Source: Linepithema humile
Taxonomy: Eukaryota; Arthropoda; Insecta; Hymenoptera; Formicidae
Assembly (NCBI RefSeq): GCF_040581485.1
Contig: NC_090135.1
Coordinates: forward strand, 10,905,001-10,969,000
Direction of reading: 5' to 3'
DNA length: 64,000 nucleotides
The translations under genes were made by a program, and so were the position numbers. Below are positions 13,201 to 24,900 of the stretch, in pieces. Numbering within the stretch: the stretch's first letter is position 1; the number at the start of each line of letters is the position of its first letter. The notes beneath the pieces are model-generated. The model saw only the letters and a list, made by a program, of their open reading frames with translations. It made no database searches and was not told the origin of the DNA.

Positions 13201-16200
13201 CCGAAACCTTCCCTTTTCCTTAAAAATAGACTCCTGCGATCGTTCTCTGCGCTCTTCGTTTTCTCTCTAAAACAATTTTTATTCCAAGTGCTCACATGTA
13301 CACTCGTCAATCTCTTTCCGAGAAGATGAGGAGGAAGGACGGAGGGATGTCCTTGCCAGCTGGCTTCTTCCTGCGTGCGCCATCCAATGAGCCATCGCGT
13401 ACAAATTATCGAAAATTGGTCCATTTTTTGGACCGCTCGGATGCCTCTCGACATCGGTCAACTGCCATACTGCCTCCCTATTGTCCTTCATCCTCGAGAC
13501 GCGTTTTTTATCGAGTGGCGCGGGGTGGCGAGCTGCGGCACGATAGCTCTTTCGGGTGCGAGATCGTTTTTGTCATGCCGGTGATTTTTGTGCAATTTAA
13601 CACTAGTTTTCAAAGTCCTAGAAAATTGGAGCAGCTCGTGCGGCTAAAATTGCTGAAAATCAGCGAGTAATTACGGATGTTGCATCTCACTGGATTTCGT
13701 CTCATTCGACGAGAACTTCACGATTCATTTCCTTTCAATTAACTTTGAAGACGTCCAATATTTCGAGGCATGTAATTTCAAATTCTTGAGAGTTTCGAAC
13801 GTTTTGCAGAATTTTCATATTCTAAATTGGATACAATTATGGGATTTATTTTAAAACATTTTTGAAAATATCAAAATTGTTTGGAAATGTTTTTTTTTTT
13901 TTGGTACAATTCTATCTCTTGTGGGAACGCCGATGCTTGAACATGTTTTTCTCGTTACAATGGATCCTTCGTTACTCGTGACACTCGGACGACCTCGCAT
14001 GTGACTTAACGATGCTTAAATAATTAACGTGAAATTCGATTGGTCATGGAATGCGATCTTTCTCTCTCCGTCTGTCTACCTCTTACACGATGCACTTATT
14101 ACAGCGTACAAGTGATTGTGACAACCTGTAACTCCTAATTGTTCAAGCTCCAACAATGAAGCTAACAACTTTTATAAACTAGTGAGCGATTAATCAATAA
14201 CAAACGCAATTGCAAATAAAGAAATATGTCTTTATATGTTTTTAAAGCTGTAGCTGGATCTTGAAAATAAAGGAATGTAAAATTTCAACATAACAACCAC
14301 ACTGTTGAAAAATATATATATTTTGGGATTTATAAGATATAAATTAATTATTTAAAAATAAATAATAAAGTGTCTCTGACATTTTTGGGAGCAAATGTTA
14401 TAACTTTCCTCTGCCATTTGTGTTTAATAGAAACTTTAGCACATTCTCTGCGAAACGTGTCTAGACATAATAAGTGCATCATTAACATAAAAAGGTCCAC
14501 TGTCTCATTCTATTGAACGTGCAAATATTTCTGCTGTCAACGCGAAACAACGAGATATTCATTTCGAACAAAGCCGAAAGCGGGGAATCGAAAGACACGG
14601 TTCGCCAATCGCTTATATTTCACGATTCGAGTCGGTGCAAAAAGAAAAGCGGGAGCGTCCGCGTGCGCACCTGCCGCGGTTTTTTCACGGCGGAGAAGCA
14701 CACCGATGGGCTCGCGCGAATACGCAGTCGAGACTCCTCGCTCGCTCCTCCTCGAGAGGGCCGCGCGATCCTGCGGCATGTAAATGCGCGGACCCGGCGA
14801 GGTGATATTTCGTGGTCCGCCGGCGCTCGGGCCCCGGGGACCGACCGCCATTGTATCCGCGCTCGCGGCCCGAGCGCGCGCGCGAGCGCCCGGGCTCATT
14901 AAATATTAACGAGAGTCTCAATTTCTTCATTTCGTTGATGAGTCGCCGCGCGCCATCTGAGAGAACCCGCATATAGATTGAAAATTAACTTATATGAGCG
15001 CCGACAAAATATATACGGCATGCGGTGCACTTATACGACTCGAGAGGCCTACAATTTACACGGGACCTCGCTATGTTGGTATAACCCCTAAGTAGAACCC
15101 TCGTCCTCTCGACCCTCCCGCACCACTCCTCCCGCGTCGTCTTTTTCTCCGTCTTCCTTCCCTTCTTCTTCGTCGCCGTCGTATCTTCCTTTCGGTTTAT
15201 CCGCTTCTGCCCGTGCATACGAACGTGAAATCCTTAAATACCTAATTTGATGCTAATTACAACTCGCACTTGGGTCTTGTGTGAGAGAAGGCGGGCGACT
15301 AAAGTGTCCACGCTTGCGGCACAGGATATCGTTTGTGAAGTATTAGATTGAGGAGTATTCGATTTAGGAATTTCGGGTTTTGCACATCTCGAAAACTTTA
15401 CACCCTTAGTTCTATTTATATAATTTTATTCTATATATTTATATGATTGGAGAGGTTATTTAAAACTAACATACGCACACACATACACGTATATATACAT
15501 ACAATTGACATATTTGATGCATAATTACTGAACTGAAACACATTAAATTTGAATTGTCGGAATTTTTTATTTATGAATGTAGAAAAGTTTCAACATCAGA
15601 GTTTAGATTTTGTATGTTTAAAATCTTTATTCTTCATCACTTTTGCAATGTATAATTTTAGAAAATATTAAAATCTGTTCGCAAACCTTTCTCTGATCAT
15701 AAACATAAATATGAACGAAAAGAGCAATTTTGAGTTGGTTCACGCGCCTCAGCGTGTTGCTGAACTATTTAGACTGCATTATATGTAATGCATGCGAAGC
15801 TAATTTGCATTAAACGCAAAAGTTTAACATATCAAACAAATTATTGCGAATTATTCGAAGAAGCACGCGAGAGCGCGTAGGTCTCGGGTTATATTTTACG
15901 CCAATTAGAAAACAAACTTACCTGTTCACGGTTTTAAGACCGAAAGGAATAGATATCGCGAGTACGAAGAGGAGAGCAAATTGCGTCTAAGTAAGTCGAG
16001 ACGTACATAACTATTTATTATGCGATAATAGTTGCACTCGAATCGTAGCACATTGATTTGTCTATAGAGTCGGAAATAATCGCTTCGCTCTTTAATGTAC
16101 ACTTAATCATCGCTATGCTACGCGTACCTAACATGCGATCTATCGATTTCCTCCGTCGAGCATCATGTGAGACATATTTTAAAACATGTGATATTTTCAT

Positions 16201-17570
16201 GATATTGGAATTCAATTTATTTTAAAATTAAAAAATAAATAAATATAATAATCTGCAAAACTAGAAATATTTTTATATTCCGGGAAAGCGTGTCTTATCT
16301 GAAATGTTATTAATCTTTGCAAAAGTAGATAAACACTTTGGAGAGAACACCTAGAGCCTTTTTATTTTATTAAATTAATTATATGTAAATTTTCACGCTG
16401 ATGCTCGCAAGACATACCGGATCTCTCTCGAGAATAATTTCAAATTAAATATTAATAAATAAATTGACGCAAATTGCCGCTGAGAAATGAAAACTTGTCG
16501 GCGGCAAAATAAAGAATTGCGTTGATCAATTAATCTGAACAAAGTTCGTGAAAATAGATGGTTGATTTCGGTGATTTCTCAATGTTCAAACGTTTCAATA
16601 TTGGAAAAATATTAAGTCTATAATAGTTTCTCCTATGACGTTACACATGCTTGAGAGGTCGAATCTGATTAGAGTTTCGCAAACTTGCGACAACCTTAAT
16701 CTTCATTCGCAGCCACATGCACATACTGCGTTCAAATACGTGTACGTGTATGTGTGTGTGTATGTATATGCGTGTGCCTCGTACTGCTCGAATTCAAAGA
16801 TGACGATTTGGAGGGAAAACTCGAATGCAAGAACACATATAATGTCAAAGGCTTGATCAAGGCGCAAATCTCCCGCCCTTTCAAGTGGTTCGAGAAAATT
16901 CGGACGAATGCAGTTTGCAAAAATATATCGCGTCCTTTGAATTCCAGCAGATCGTTAAAAAATTTGTCTCTTAGCTACGTTTTGGCACGAGCAGAGGAAC
17001 GCCGTTTTTATGAATTTTTATACATTTATGCCGCTAAATATAAAAATCACGGACGCTCTCGGCTGGATTTTTATCGAGTTTCGCCGAATTTCGTTTTGAA
17101 ATCATATTTCCGTGAATTTCTGTTTCCATTTTTCCAATTTCCGCTTGCATCTTTAACATTTATCGATGATAAATTCAAGACTATGTTCTTTTTATTACTT
17201 TATGATTAATGTAGGAATCGTTATCGTCATGTTTGCAATCTTAATAAATTGTCGTTGCTTTCTTGTGTTAATATGATTAAATTAAATTAAAATGATAAAT
17301 AGTGAACGTGAGATTTTACGTTTTTAAATTATATTTTGCACTTTAGTAATCTTAATTGATTAATTTTAGCTAATTAATTACGGAGTAAAATCAATTAGGA
17401 TTGTAATGAATTGTAATTTGATTGATGAATATTAAATCGATTGACTGTGGCGAGAAGTCGATAAAAATTAGCCGTGCACGAAATTCCGTGTCAACTCAAC
17501 GAGGATAAATTAAATAATTCCGCTACGTGATTGCACATATAATGTACGCGTCCGTCCGGATGGACGAATC
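10221..17570. other. gene-poor stretch
   Basis: Mostly AT-rich, with GC-rich patches at 11.95-12.45 kb, 13.0-13.6 kb and 14.55-15.2 kb. The longest frames here (up to 166 codons) overlap on both strands within the GC-rich patches and look like composition artefacts. No gene, RNA or transposon is recognised. Confidence 0.55.
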
Positions 17571-17576
17571 TTTATT
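17571..17576 (-). terminator. possible polyadenylation signal of the ap-like gene
   Basis: On the minus strand this reads AATAAA, about 1.1 kb after the TGA. Another AATAAA occurs near 17191. With no transcript data the true cleavage site is unknown. Confidence 0.25.
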
Positions 17577-18666
17577 TAGTTCAATGGCACGGTCCCTGCG
17601 ACAGTGTATAAAATGTCCTAAACAGTTGCATACAATGCTTTTAATAGATTAAGAAGTATCGGTATATTTCATATAATTGAAACAATAGTCAAAAGGAAGG
17701 AAAATTTCAAGATTATCTAGAATCTTATGGAGATTTTCAAATTGTATCGAAAACATCGAGAAATTGCTAGAAAAATACTGGGAATCTTTAAAAGTATTTA
17801 AACTTTTTATATTTTTAGGTCTTTTAAGATTTTTTTATCTTATTATTTTACCAAATATCCAAATTTAGAGCTTGCTAAGAATGCTCATTAGACGACATTA
17901 AAAATGTAAGATTTTTAAAAACATTTAAATTTTCAATTATTTGAAATTCCAAATGCAGCATTCGAATTTTTATCTATTTTTGTATTTTTGTGAACGGACC
18001 GTCCGCTATGAACAAAAATCATCCGAGTTTCTTCAGGAACACACAAACTGGTATACATCTTTCTGGAACACTCTATATGTTCAACAGTGAACCGAGACCC
18101 CGTTACCGATAATTATCGATACAATCGCTAATGATACTCCCTCGTTGCGTACATACCTAGATTACACTCTTACTATTTTCGTCTAGTAATCTTTGGTAAT
18201 TCGGATGTGCATGGAACTATGAATATTATCACTGATTACTTAAACATAATCGTCCTCCGAAATTTTATCCGCTAGATTTCTATCCGCTCCTTCGGAAAAG
18301 TCCTCCGACGAGCTGCTTTCCTTGTCACACGTTTTCTAGTCTCTCGAAACGACATCATGTTGAAAACCTTGAAGGAAACCGTTCGATTTCGCGCGATTAA
18401 CATTTCTTCCGCACGAAATTCAACTATATCGCCGTGAAATTCGGATAATCGTTTCTGAAATTACGGCATAAATCACTGTAGATGTTTCGGAGCCGCCATT
18501 GTTGACGCCAGCGTTTATCGATGAGATTTCCTCCGGAAACGATAACGGATGTGTGTCATCGACTCGCTGAGCTCTTCAGGGTCGATTTTCGAGAAGGCGC
18601 GATAATCCCTCATCCAAGATGGCCGGAGAGGCTGCTGTAAGCGTCCTCCTCCATCTCAAGCCGTCG
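17577..18666 (-). other. probable 3'UTR and downstream flank of the ap-like gene
   Basis: No coding potential is seen on either strand. The AT-rich part (17.6-18.0 kb) has poly-A/T runs. The part closest to the stop (18.1-18.66 kb) is of mixed composition. Assignment as 3'UTR rests only on position after the stop codon and the AATAAA candidate. Confidence 0.4.
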
Positions 18667-18921
18667 TCAGTAGAGGTCGGAGAAGGACACCTGAGAGGAG
18701 ACGCCGGAGTGCAGGTGTTGTAGGGCGTGCAGCTCCTCTATGGAAGTCGAGGGCATGCTGTTGCTGTCGCCGAGGATGCTGGCGGCCGGCCCGATATTTG
18801 GGGAATTGCCGGTGCTGGAGGACACCGGCGTGCCAGAACAGCCGACGTTGCTGCCGGCGTTGCCGCCGTCCTGCCGCATCAGGTTCCGTCGCCATTTCGC
18901 GCGTGCGTTTTGAAACCACAC
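18667..18921 (-). CDS. ap: ap-like last coding exon, recognition helix and C-terminal tail
   Basis: The acceptor is CGCATTGTTCAG|GTGTGG. The exon encodes VWFQNARAKWRRN (homeodomain positions 47-59, with W48, F49 and N51 present) and then a Gly/Ser/Asn-rich tail of about 70 residues. It ends VSSQVSFSDLY and TGA. The tail ending resembles the SPSQTTLTNLF ending of vertebrate Lhx2/9 in position and character. The Lys-Trp pair in RAKWRR is what I recall from insect Ap, whereas vertebrates have RAKFRR; RRNLMRQ is vertebrate-like. Confidence 0.96.
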   Translation of the reverse strand: MWFQNARAKWRRNLMRQDGGNAGSNVGCSGTPVSSSTGNSPNIGPAASILGDSNSMPSTSIEELHALQHLHSGVSSQVSFSDLY

Positions 18922-21900
18922 CTGAACAATGCGAGAATCGGGAACATCGCGATTAATTTTGACCACTCACGGCCGGTTCGTCAATTGTTGATTGCTAAAA
19001 TTTCATTTTCATTATTCTTTCTTATTAAGGTACTTCTTTCTTCAATTTTATATTTTTCAGCGTAACTTTGATTCGGAGATAAATCAACTTTGTTAAAGAT
19101 ACTTTGAAAATCGTGGGAAAATTGTAAGCGCGCGGGCACCGACGATGATAAATTGCCTCTTTAAGCGCACTCCGTTTCGCCATCCTCGAAGGATGCGCGC
19201 AAGCGAAAACTCTCACCTGCAGCACCCGTTTCGACAGGCCGGTCTTCTGCGCGAGCTGCTTGAGATCCTTGGCGTCCGGGTTCTGATTTACCGCGAAGTA
19301 ATTCTTCATGGTTCGCAATTGATGGTGCTTGAAGCTGGTGCGCATACGCTTCGTACGCTGGCTCTGGTGCACCGGGCCCGGCGAGCCCACGGACGCGTCG
19401 TACGCGGCCAGCGACTCCATCGATGAGGACAGCTCCGTGGGATGCAGGAGTTCTGCAATGGCGAGTTCAACTAAAAAATGTTTTTTTTTTTTTTCTTTTT
19501 TTCAACGTCAGCCCATCAGCGGCGTGTCTCGAGACCGTACCGTGAATCTCGTCTTGTTTGATGCGAAGTAAACGACATGCGATGGAGAAAGGAAGTGACG
19601 GATAACGCATACGTACTTTAAGGATACACAATATTTTTGAAATTTGAAAAGAAAATATCATTAAATTTAATTATAATGTAACATTGTTAAATCGAACTCT
19701 TTTAATAATTAAGCATATAGGAAATTATGCGAAGCACAGAATAGACGAACGGAAAAAAGCGCTAAAATCCATTTAAGTTTTCGAAACTCGAAGCCGAGGA
19801 CCGAGGATTGAAAGAGAGATCTTTAAAGTCCTTCGAATTCGCAGGACTTTGAGAACCGCGAAACTTTCTCGGATAGCGGATGCAGGTGCGCTTCATTGAA
19901 TATTTACATTTCTGCGATACTTCTTCCAACCGAGAATCGCTCTACAAAGATCAACTTTCGCGGCGGCGTAATATTTTTCCCCGCCGCTCTCCCGTCCCGC
20001 GCGATTCACTCTGCGGTTCTTCTTTAATTCATGCGCCGTTCGCGCTCGTCCAAACGGCGTGTGACCTTAGAAGGATTTCAGCTCCGAGAGAGGTCCAAGA
20101 AGTCGACCCCTTCTCGCGGCGCACTTTCTTCCCCGATCTCGCGAACGTAACTGTGCTTTCCCAATCGTCTCCGGGACAAAAATAAAAGAGGCGGAATCCG
20201 TGTCGTTCACCTCGACGAGAAAACGAATTCCGAAGACGCCGTGGCCGCTCGCGAAAACGCTTTTTCTCCCTTTTTCCCTCTCTTTCCTTCGATTGCCTCT
20301 CTCTCTCTCTCTCTCTCTCCCTCTCTCTCATTCTCTTTAGCGATCGCCAGTAGATCGCTCGTTCGTCGGGAATGGAAGTTCGGAACAATAAACAGTAATG
20401 GCGCATACGTGCCCGGGGATTTACTTCTGGGATCCCTTCTCGCCCGCCACCCTCCCCGCCTCTTTCATCGACTTGGAACCCGTTCTTCTCCCGATTGAAT
20501 TCAATGGTTACCCTCGTCGTCTTATTTATTGGATGCGTTCCTTCGCTCCGCCGGCGCGCAACGACTGCAACTGCGCACACAACGGCACACTCTCGTCCCC
20601 TTTCCTGCGGATCTCGCTCTCCTTTTATTTTCGTCCGCCGTAATTTAGATAAATTCGTGCGGCGTGACATAACCGCTAATTGATCAATTAAGACGTTCCT
20701 TCCGCGCGTGTAAAAACTTAGCGCAATAGACGCTAGAAGTATCGCGCGCTTTCGAAAAATCACTCCTCTCGCTCGAAACGCACGCTCGTTCGTTCAGCGG
20801 AATATTCTTTCAGTTTGCATTAAAATTCGGGATATCGCGCAATGTTATCGTGTCTCGTTCCCATTTCACATGTGAAAGGCGGTAAAAAAGCGCGGTTGGA
20901 CAGAATACAGGCCTTCAGGTTCCGGCGCGGGGTGCTACACGCGAGTCGAATCGGAATTAGGATTTTCCCAGCGTACCTCTCGGCGGGGCCTTTCTGTTCC
21001 CGCAGAAAGAGGAACGGCTCCGGGGCCAGGCGGACAGTGACAGATAGGTATCGGCATCGCGAGATGCATCGATTGGCCGATCTGCCCGGAAAAGAATGCT
21101 GCCGCGGCCAATGCGTGGCCGCAGCCAGTAGAATGGCCGGCACCGTAATACCGCCTGCGAGTTTCTTGCTGTGCCGCCGCCGCCGCACGGGAATCCCTCT
21201 TTCTTTGCCGATTCCCGGTCCCTCAATTTTGCCGATTTTGGCTTCTAATTCGATCTGACAAATTGTAATCTCATTCTTAAGCCGTTAAATCCCAATCACC
21301 CTCGTCCCGCTGATTCCCGCTCGGTGAGAGAATCTCCTGGAATTCGCGTGTCCCTCCGTCGCGGCACAATTTCCTTTTCCGAGATAAAATAATAAATTTT
21401 CAAAAATATTTACAGTGCATTTAGCACTGAATGTAATTATATAATTATTTCCATGTACTTTTTCATTTTTTTAAATTCCAAAAATGTTAGATTTTTACCC
21501 TCTAATTAAATCGCTGTATTTTACATAACAGGATCCAGACGTTGCGTGCGGCATATCTTGTCGTTTAGTAATAGTCGAGTTTAGCGTCTTCTTGTTTCCG
21601 CTAGGAACCGATTACTACGACAGTGTCTCGCCGATCTGCCGTCGGCCGCGGAATAGCTCTCCTCGTCGTCGGCGTATCTTCTCGCAAAAAACTGTTCCAA
21701 TTATATATAAAGACAATAAAACATCGCGCGCGAGGGCTGCCTGTCTCTCCCAGCGGCCGGTTGTTCCCGCCCGGAGCCGTGCGCGCGGGACTTCATGGAC
21801 GATTTTATGGCTGTTGGTCGTAAATTCCGGTCTCGGTAGTCCGAGGCAGAGTGATCCTCGCTCTCTCGTCGATTATAAAATAACTGGGAATCGCGCGGCA

Positions 21901-24900
21901 CCGGTCGCATCGCCGTCTCGGGGTCCGCGTCCGAGTCGGAACGATCGTAAAACCGGCGAGAATCATGTCGAAACGCGATATGAGCGTGCCGGTCGACAAA
22001 TGATATAAGCCGAACGAAACGCGAGGAAATTGTCGATTCGGTGGACTCGCGTCATTCCGCTAATTTCTTCCGACTGAAGTGCCGCATCGCAACGATGATG
22101 GCGCGATAATTAACTTCGCGATTTATACGAAAGCGAACTCAGAACGCTCGGAGCCTGCGGATTTGCACGTTCCGCAATATGACTTTTAAGCTATTTGCAA
22201 TTTTTATCGCGATTTCATATTATCATTTATCGCAAGCTCAAACGGAACGAAACAATTAGAAATGAAAATTAAAACAGGACGAGTGCCTCAAGATCGGCGA
22301 TAAGTCTTTGTCGCGAAGAATTCGCATATTGAATCATTCAGCAATTAGACATCTGTGTAGCGCGCGAGGCCGTCAAAGAATCCCGGCTCGCCGTTGTTGA
22401 ATGCTCCAGTTAACGAGCCGAATAATCGCGGACGAAATGAAATAACATCTGCGATTCTTGAAGCAAGCCCGGGCAAATGTTTGCACGCGGGAACGCCCCA
22501 TTATGCTCGTTGCTCGGTAAATAATGCAACTCCGTCGATTAACTCGTTTGCTGTAGCGTAGAATGAAGAGACAGCATTAGAGAGAAAAGGGGAGAAGGCA
22601 AAAAGGGAGAGAAACTGGACGAAAGAAAAAAAAAAGAGAAGAAGGAGAGTCCGGTATTTCCTTCAAAGACGGAATCTTTAACCCTCGATATACAATTTTT
22701 ATTTTTGTGCTTCCATTCTGAGCAGCTCTAAGAATATCTTCTTATTACTGTAAATTATTCATAGAGTCATTTCCAAATATAAAAAAATAAAAAAGATCTA
22801 CTGACAAGTCCAGATAACGATGACGCTTACTTTTTAGTGTACCGAGGATTAAATATTATGATACAATAAATTTGAGTCACAGCAAAAAGTTGGATCACTA
22901 ACAAATAAAGCTTATTCAACCGTGTACGAACATCTAGTTTTCAAAAATCCAGCAATCTATGAAAAAAGCAGGCAGAAAAATTTAGAGAACGCTCTTCTAA
23001 GGGCGGGGGGAAAAGGTGAGGGGGAAAAACGGAGGCAAGAAAATCGTTCACGATCGTACAAGATCGCGGAACATACATTGGCTGGACTCACCGAGCGCTC
23101 CAGCGGCCAGTCTCATCGTGACAGGTAGCTCGGAGCCGGTGACTTCCGACAGCTTCCGCTTCCGCGGCCGGCCCTTCTGCACCGTGCCGGTGGTGGCGAT
23201 CGGACTCTGCTCGTAGTAAGACGGAAGCGGCGACACCCCCGGCGAGCCGAGGTCCTCGATGCCGCCCGCGGCACCCCCGTAATCCCCGGCGCAGCACAGC
23301 AGCTCGTAGTGTGGTCTTGGGAGCGACGTGCTCGTCAGTCGTCAAGCTCTCTGTCAAGTAGTCGACAGACGACCTGACCCCCGCGTTATGCGCCGAGTTC
23401 GATGAACGAGTTCGACTGCGCGAAACGCGATCGTTGGGTTCCACAGGGTGGGATTTGATGATTGGTGGGATCGCCAGCAGTCGGAGAAATAATATCGTCG
23501 ATTCGGCGAGTCGCTCGGTGTTCGGCGACATCTTTTCAAGCGTCGTATTTATTCTTTGACGTCGTCGCGGCGGTAAATTAATTCCTAGATCGATTCCAAG
23601 TCACAATCTTGCGTAGAATTATTTCATTTCTACAAATTCATCACGCATCTTCGCAATGCGTGTGAAATTATTGAAAACAGTGATCAAAAAAAATTTTGTT
23701 TTGCACTTTTTAATTAAAATTATACATTACTCGACCTTCTAATTGTTGTATAATATTCTGTGGTTGCGTTCATAATTATAACTTCAAGATGTTTGATTCA
23801 ATTGCATTTTTAAATCGATGATACATTCTCACATTTTACGTCGTGACAATCGTTTTCTCGGAAGCCGACGCTGAATCTGTATTCCGACGACCGTCATTAG
23901 CACTCAACAACTGTCATTAGCGCGCGATGGGAAGGGGAGAAGAGGAATGACTCGGTGCGACAAAGCGCTTCGTGCTGCTGTCAACCTCGTCATCGAACTC
24001 GTTGATAACAAGGAGAGGTGGCCTTTGAAGGATACTAATAGTCAGACGCTACTGTTTCTCACCTGCAATACACCAGGCCGTCTCGTTGGCCGAAATGGTC
24101 GCCTTTGTTCAGCGGAGTGCCGCAGGATGCGCAAATAAAGCACGCCACGTGATACACCAAGTCGCGGGCGCGCATCACCATCTCTGAGGCGGGAATACCG
24201 GCGCGACATCGGGAGCATCGTGGCACCGCGAATAGTCTGCAATCAGAAAACTCGTGAAATTAACTATCGTACAAATCTTGAGATTCCAAAATATTGTCGA
24301 ACTCTTTAATATCTAGTCGTTAAAAAAATTATTCCTTTAAATTATCTAAAAAATTCAGAATGAAAATATGATAAGTCTGCACAGTTTTTGAAATTTCCCT
24401 AAAAAAGACATGGAATTTATTTATGTCATAATCTAGTCATAAGTTTAGCTAATTTTTACAAGTGAATAACAGGACTTGTGTTAGATAACGCTATATATAA
24501 TGCTGTAAATTACGACAATAATGCTGATGTAATAATATATAATCAACGATAATATTATAATATTATTTTGATTAAATATATAGTTACAATATATGTTTCT
24601 TTGTAATTGAAAGAATGAATAGCGTGCTGGTGATCTACTTCTTTTAGAGTTGTAATTTAAAGTTGTGTCTGAGTTAAACTTTTCTTATAAATTGTTATAC
24701 TATATAATTACGTAACCTTTTGTTTACATGTCAAGTTATTAAAAGTTTAACACGCTGACATTTGAAAGTTCCAAGTTTTGAAATTTCTAAACTTCAAAGT
24801 TTTAACGCAGGTATCATCTTTGCTGCAATTATGCTATTATCATTATACCATTTTTTTGTATCAATAATCAGGCTAAAAATTAAAAAAATCCAAAAGTTCT

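Noticed and set aside
16741..16770. GT-rich run near 16741-16770 considered as a microsatellite
   Set aside because: Short and interrupted (TGTATGTGTGTG), too weak to list separately.
20029..20763. 244-codon minus-strand frame within the 3.6-kb intron
   Set aside because: Runs through a GA/CT microsatellite giving an Arg-Glu repeat, and shows no domain or splice support.
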